Source: Chrysomallon squamiferum (taxonomy: Eukaryota > Mollusca > Gastropoda > Neomphalida > Peltospiridae). Taken from it: 64,000 nucleotides of DNA. Shown piece by piece: positions 61,438 through 64,000 of the stretch; positions within the stretch are counted from its first letter, which is position 1, and the number at the start of each line of letters is the position of its first letter. Where the stretch lies: contig CM022665.1 in NCBI GenBank assembly GCA_012295275.1, positions 9,798,476 to 9,862,475 of the forward strand, in the 5' to 3' direction. The notes beneath the pieces were generated by a model. It was not told where the DNA came from and did no database searches. It was given only the letters and a program-made list of their open reading frames with translations. Both the position numbers and the translations under genes were made by a program.

Positions 61438-61655
61438 ACAGAGAAAAATCCTTTACAACCACATAATGGACCATTGTAAGTGATTAGCAGCAAGTAATTC
61501 TTTTTCTATATCCTCTCATAAACAGGAAAATGTATTTAAGTCAAGAGCTGTGCCAGTTATGAGGGTCTGGCTTAATTGGGTAGTTGGCCAGTCAGTGTTA
61601 TGTCAAGGATTGATCTTATGATTATCTATTTTCTCAGTGAATACTACATCTACTT
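61438..61655 (-). mobile_element. SINE relic (minus orientation)
   Basis: Plus strand: GAGAAAAATCCTTTACAACC, GGACCATTGTAAGTGATTAG with CAGCAAG, then TGTGCCAGTTATGAGGGTCT with GGCTTAATTGGG, and GGATTGATCTTATGA. This is the reverse-complement order of the family. Confidence 0.68.
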
Positions 61656-61804
61656 GCCAGTATATATAAATATATATATAAAATAATATTAAAATGAATA
61701 AAAACCTGAAAATTAATTTTATTTAATATAATTATATAACGCTTAACAAAAAACCCCAAAACATTTATTTTATATTTGTGCATGTGACTAAATAAATAAT
61801 ATAG

Positions 61805-61945
61805 TGCAGCATCTGACAAATAAATAAATAAATAGATGACTAGATGGATGGGCAGAGAGTCAGATAGAGAGACAGACAGACTGATAGAAATACACACAGA
61901 CAAATAGATGGACCAGTGGACAGACAGAGAGATAGAAAGACATAA
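61805..61945. repeat. (AAAT)n, (GATA)n, (CAGA)n mixed tract
   Basis: AAATAAATAGATGAC, GATGG, AGAGACAGACAGAC and GATAGA steps. Confidence 0.88.
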
Positions 61946-62329
61946 AACAAACAAGGTTTTTTCATGTATTCAGAGAAAAATACTAAGTAATTAAAAACAA
62001 AATAAAAATAACTGTCCAATCTAATAAAGCATAATAATACTACCATCACCAAAGATAACAATAAAATAAATATTTTAGCCAGTTTTTAGTTTGGTATTTT
62101 GTCAGATAGTCAAGTGAGGCATGTGTGATGAATTGCTCATCTAAACCCCTTTAATAAATCATGGGATTCTGGCAGAAAGAGATCCCACAAAATATTGAAT
62201 CATTTTAATAAATCTGTCAATTTTGTCTGAAACAGAAATCAAAAGGTATTTTTCTAAAGGTCAGAAAGGACGTGAATAATATTCTGTAATAAATATGGTT
62301 TTATTTCTGTGTCAGAGAAAGTTTTGTCA

Positions 62330-62412
62330 TTATTATTGTTAATTTATTATTACTATTAATATTATTGTAGTTGTTATTATTATTATTACTATTATATTAT
62401 TATTATTATTAC
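62330..62412. repeat. (ATT)n microsatellite
   Basis: ATT triplets with ACT and GTT variants. Confidence 0.9.
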
Positions 62413-62744
62413 AGTTAGAGCTGGCTGATTAGTAAGTTTTATACATTAAATATAACTTTTCACTGAATCAATTCTTTGCTTTTGATTGACATATCCCATT
62501 CTAACCAATGCTCCACAGTTATGGTATTAGCTGTTCTGTCTGTATAATGCATCACAAAAACCATTTGCTGTTGATCAGTAAGAATACAGAGTTTGTTTAA
62601 TAACATATTTTATCTTTTCTTATTAATAATTTCTGTTCATGGTAGAATTATCTATATTTTTTACATCATCAAATGTTATGTAAAAATATATGCTTGACAT
62701 ATGATACATAAATATTAAATTTGTTTGCTGTTGTTTCATTCATT

Positions 62745-63110
62745 CTGTCAAACAGATATACTGGTTGATGAGAGAAAAAAAAAAAGGTTAAATGTAACTT
62801 CATATTTAAAAAAGCAGAGAAATTATTCAAATCTACCAGAAATTTATTTGTTGTTTACAGAAAACATCAAAAAGTGAAAAAAAAAAAATGTTTTGTTTTG
62901 AAATGGAAAAAAAATTTTTTTATTCAAATCTACCAAATACATTAAATGTAGACAGAAAAAAAAAAAAATTGTTAAATATAACATCATGCCTTCAAACTTA
63001 AGTTAAACAAATGACCCATATCTACCAAACGGATATATTAATTGTTGACAAAACATTCACAAGTGTTAAATACAACTTAACACCTTTAAACACAGAACAG
63101 AAAAAACAAT
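62745..63110. repeat. Degenerate tandem array, unit about 90-110 bp
   Basis: About four copies of CAAATCTACCAAAC, TATATTAATTGTTGACA, GAAAA run, and GTTAAATATAACATCA with CTTTAAA. Confidence 0.75.
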
Positions 63111-63289
63111 CGATAAAAATAATGTACACAGAGAATGTTTTTCTCGTCTTCCATTGTTTAAATAACAAAAGCTTAACATTTATGAAATGAACTGATTATT
63201 TATTTATGACACAGAGATACAGCTGACTGGTAAAACTATCACTTTTGGCTGTGTGGGTTCCAGATTGTTTGTGAGGAAGGTTAAGCTTT

Positions 63290-64000
63290 TCCCAATCCAA
63301 CTATAATAGTGTGTGAAAACTCCAGTAACATATCAGGTTTTATTTATAAGCATTGTATGATCAACCCATATTTTAAAAACACTGGTTTCTAATCACATGT
63401 GGTGTAATAAATTATGCATTTGTGGCAGGTGTTTGATTTTCTATGCTGTCGATGATGAATAGTTAATTGACAAATGGTGCTCTGTATGCATATACACCTA
63501 CATTCATACATACACATACAAATATATATATTTCCCATTCAAGAGCAAATATGAAAATGCCAGTAGCCAATTATGTACAATAAAAAACAGTATCTTTAAG
63601 CAATGTTTTAAAACTGTAGATTAAATTAATGAAATACATTTTCTGCACGACTGATTTGTTTGTTGAGTAGGTGTCACAAGAACTACATGTTTAACAAAAT
63701 GGGGGATGACAACTGTCATGGATTATATATTTTTACAGGTGTCTGATTTTGTATACTGTTTGCTAGTGAATAGCTACCTACCTGATAAATGGCATTTTCC
63801 TATTCCAGCTATGAGAAAATGTATTCAAACTCCAGTGAAAATTTAGGTGTAATAAGCAATGAATGTTTAACGAAGGGTTTAAAAATGGTGGATTACAAAT
63901 CCTGGGAGGTATATTTCTAGCAGGTGTCTAATTTTCTACACTGTTGGACAATGAACTAATAATGGGTGTTAATGTAGTGTTTTAGAGGTGTCAAGGTACT
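63290..64000. repeat. Diverged tandem array running off the window end, unit about 180-300 bp
   Basis: Recurring blocks: GCAGGTGTTTGATTTTCTAT with GCTGT (63427), ACAGGTGTCTGATTTTGTAT with ACTGT (63736), AGCAGGTGTCTAATTTTCTA with CACTGT (63919); also AACTCCAGTAACATATCAGG (63319) against AACTCCAGTGAAAATTTAGG (63828). Confidence 0.85.

Larger units (their letters stand above)
45494..64000. other. 5' side of KCNQ1: flank or additional 5' introns
   Basis: No certain gene in 18.5 kb. Complex patches without an assignment: 45560-46300, 46440-47100, 49570-50170, 51600-51960, 53330-53560, 56820-57800, 58200-58900, 59100-59700. Contents with recognisable structure are listed separately. No TATA or CpG-rich promoter stands out upstream of exon 1. 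Confidence 0.7.

Overview
This is an AT-rich, intron-rich, repeat-rich window of an animal nuclear genome. There are no prokaryotic signatures such as operons, Shine-Dalgarno sites or dense ORFs. Two spliced protein-coding genes can be reconstructed to base resolution from the sequence, and both are closest to metazoan families. At least eight decayed copies of one tRNA-derived SINE match, from memory, an element widespread in molluscs. My best guess is therefore a mollusc or other lophotrochozoan; the species cannot be told.

Layout. (1) 1-2320: 5' flank, or an intron inside the 5' UTR, of the first gene. (2) 2321-9410, plus strand: nine coding exons of a BDH2/DHRS6-type cytosolic short-chain dehydrogenase, 246 residues, all splice junctions GT-AG and in phase. 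(3) 9411-18123: an 8.7 kb tail-to-tail spacer holding both 3' UTRs and degenerate repeats. (4) 45493 down to 18124, minus strand: fourteen coding exons of a KCNQ1-type voltage-gated potassium channel, 587 residues, with six transmembrane segments, a GYG filter, calmodulin-binding helices A/B and C-terminal helices C/D. Its introns hold most of the repeats, and intron 8 uses a GC donor. (5) 45494-64000: 5' flank of the channel or further 5' introns. It holds no certain gene, one well-formed candidate 63-nt upstream exon at 51667-51729, SINE relics and several arrays of 30-200 bp degenerate tandem repeats.

The two genes converge and there is no evidence that they work together: BDH2 is a soluble NAD-dependent oxidoreductase and KCNQ1 is a membrane channel. 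The main oddities are in the splicing architecture of the channel gene. They are the GC-AG intron, a 5' splice site sitting on the edge of a CA/GT minisatellite, a 3' splice-site region tandemly copied into intron 1, an inverted SINE pair in intron 1, and a possible alternative first exon. Almost all ORFs of 60-340 codons outside these exons arise from simple or tandem repeats and are not annotated as genes. I saw no undescribed multi-gene system.
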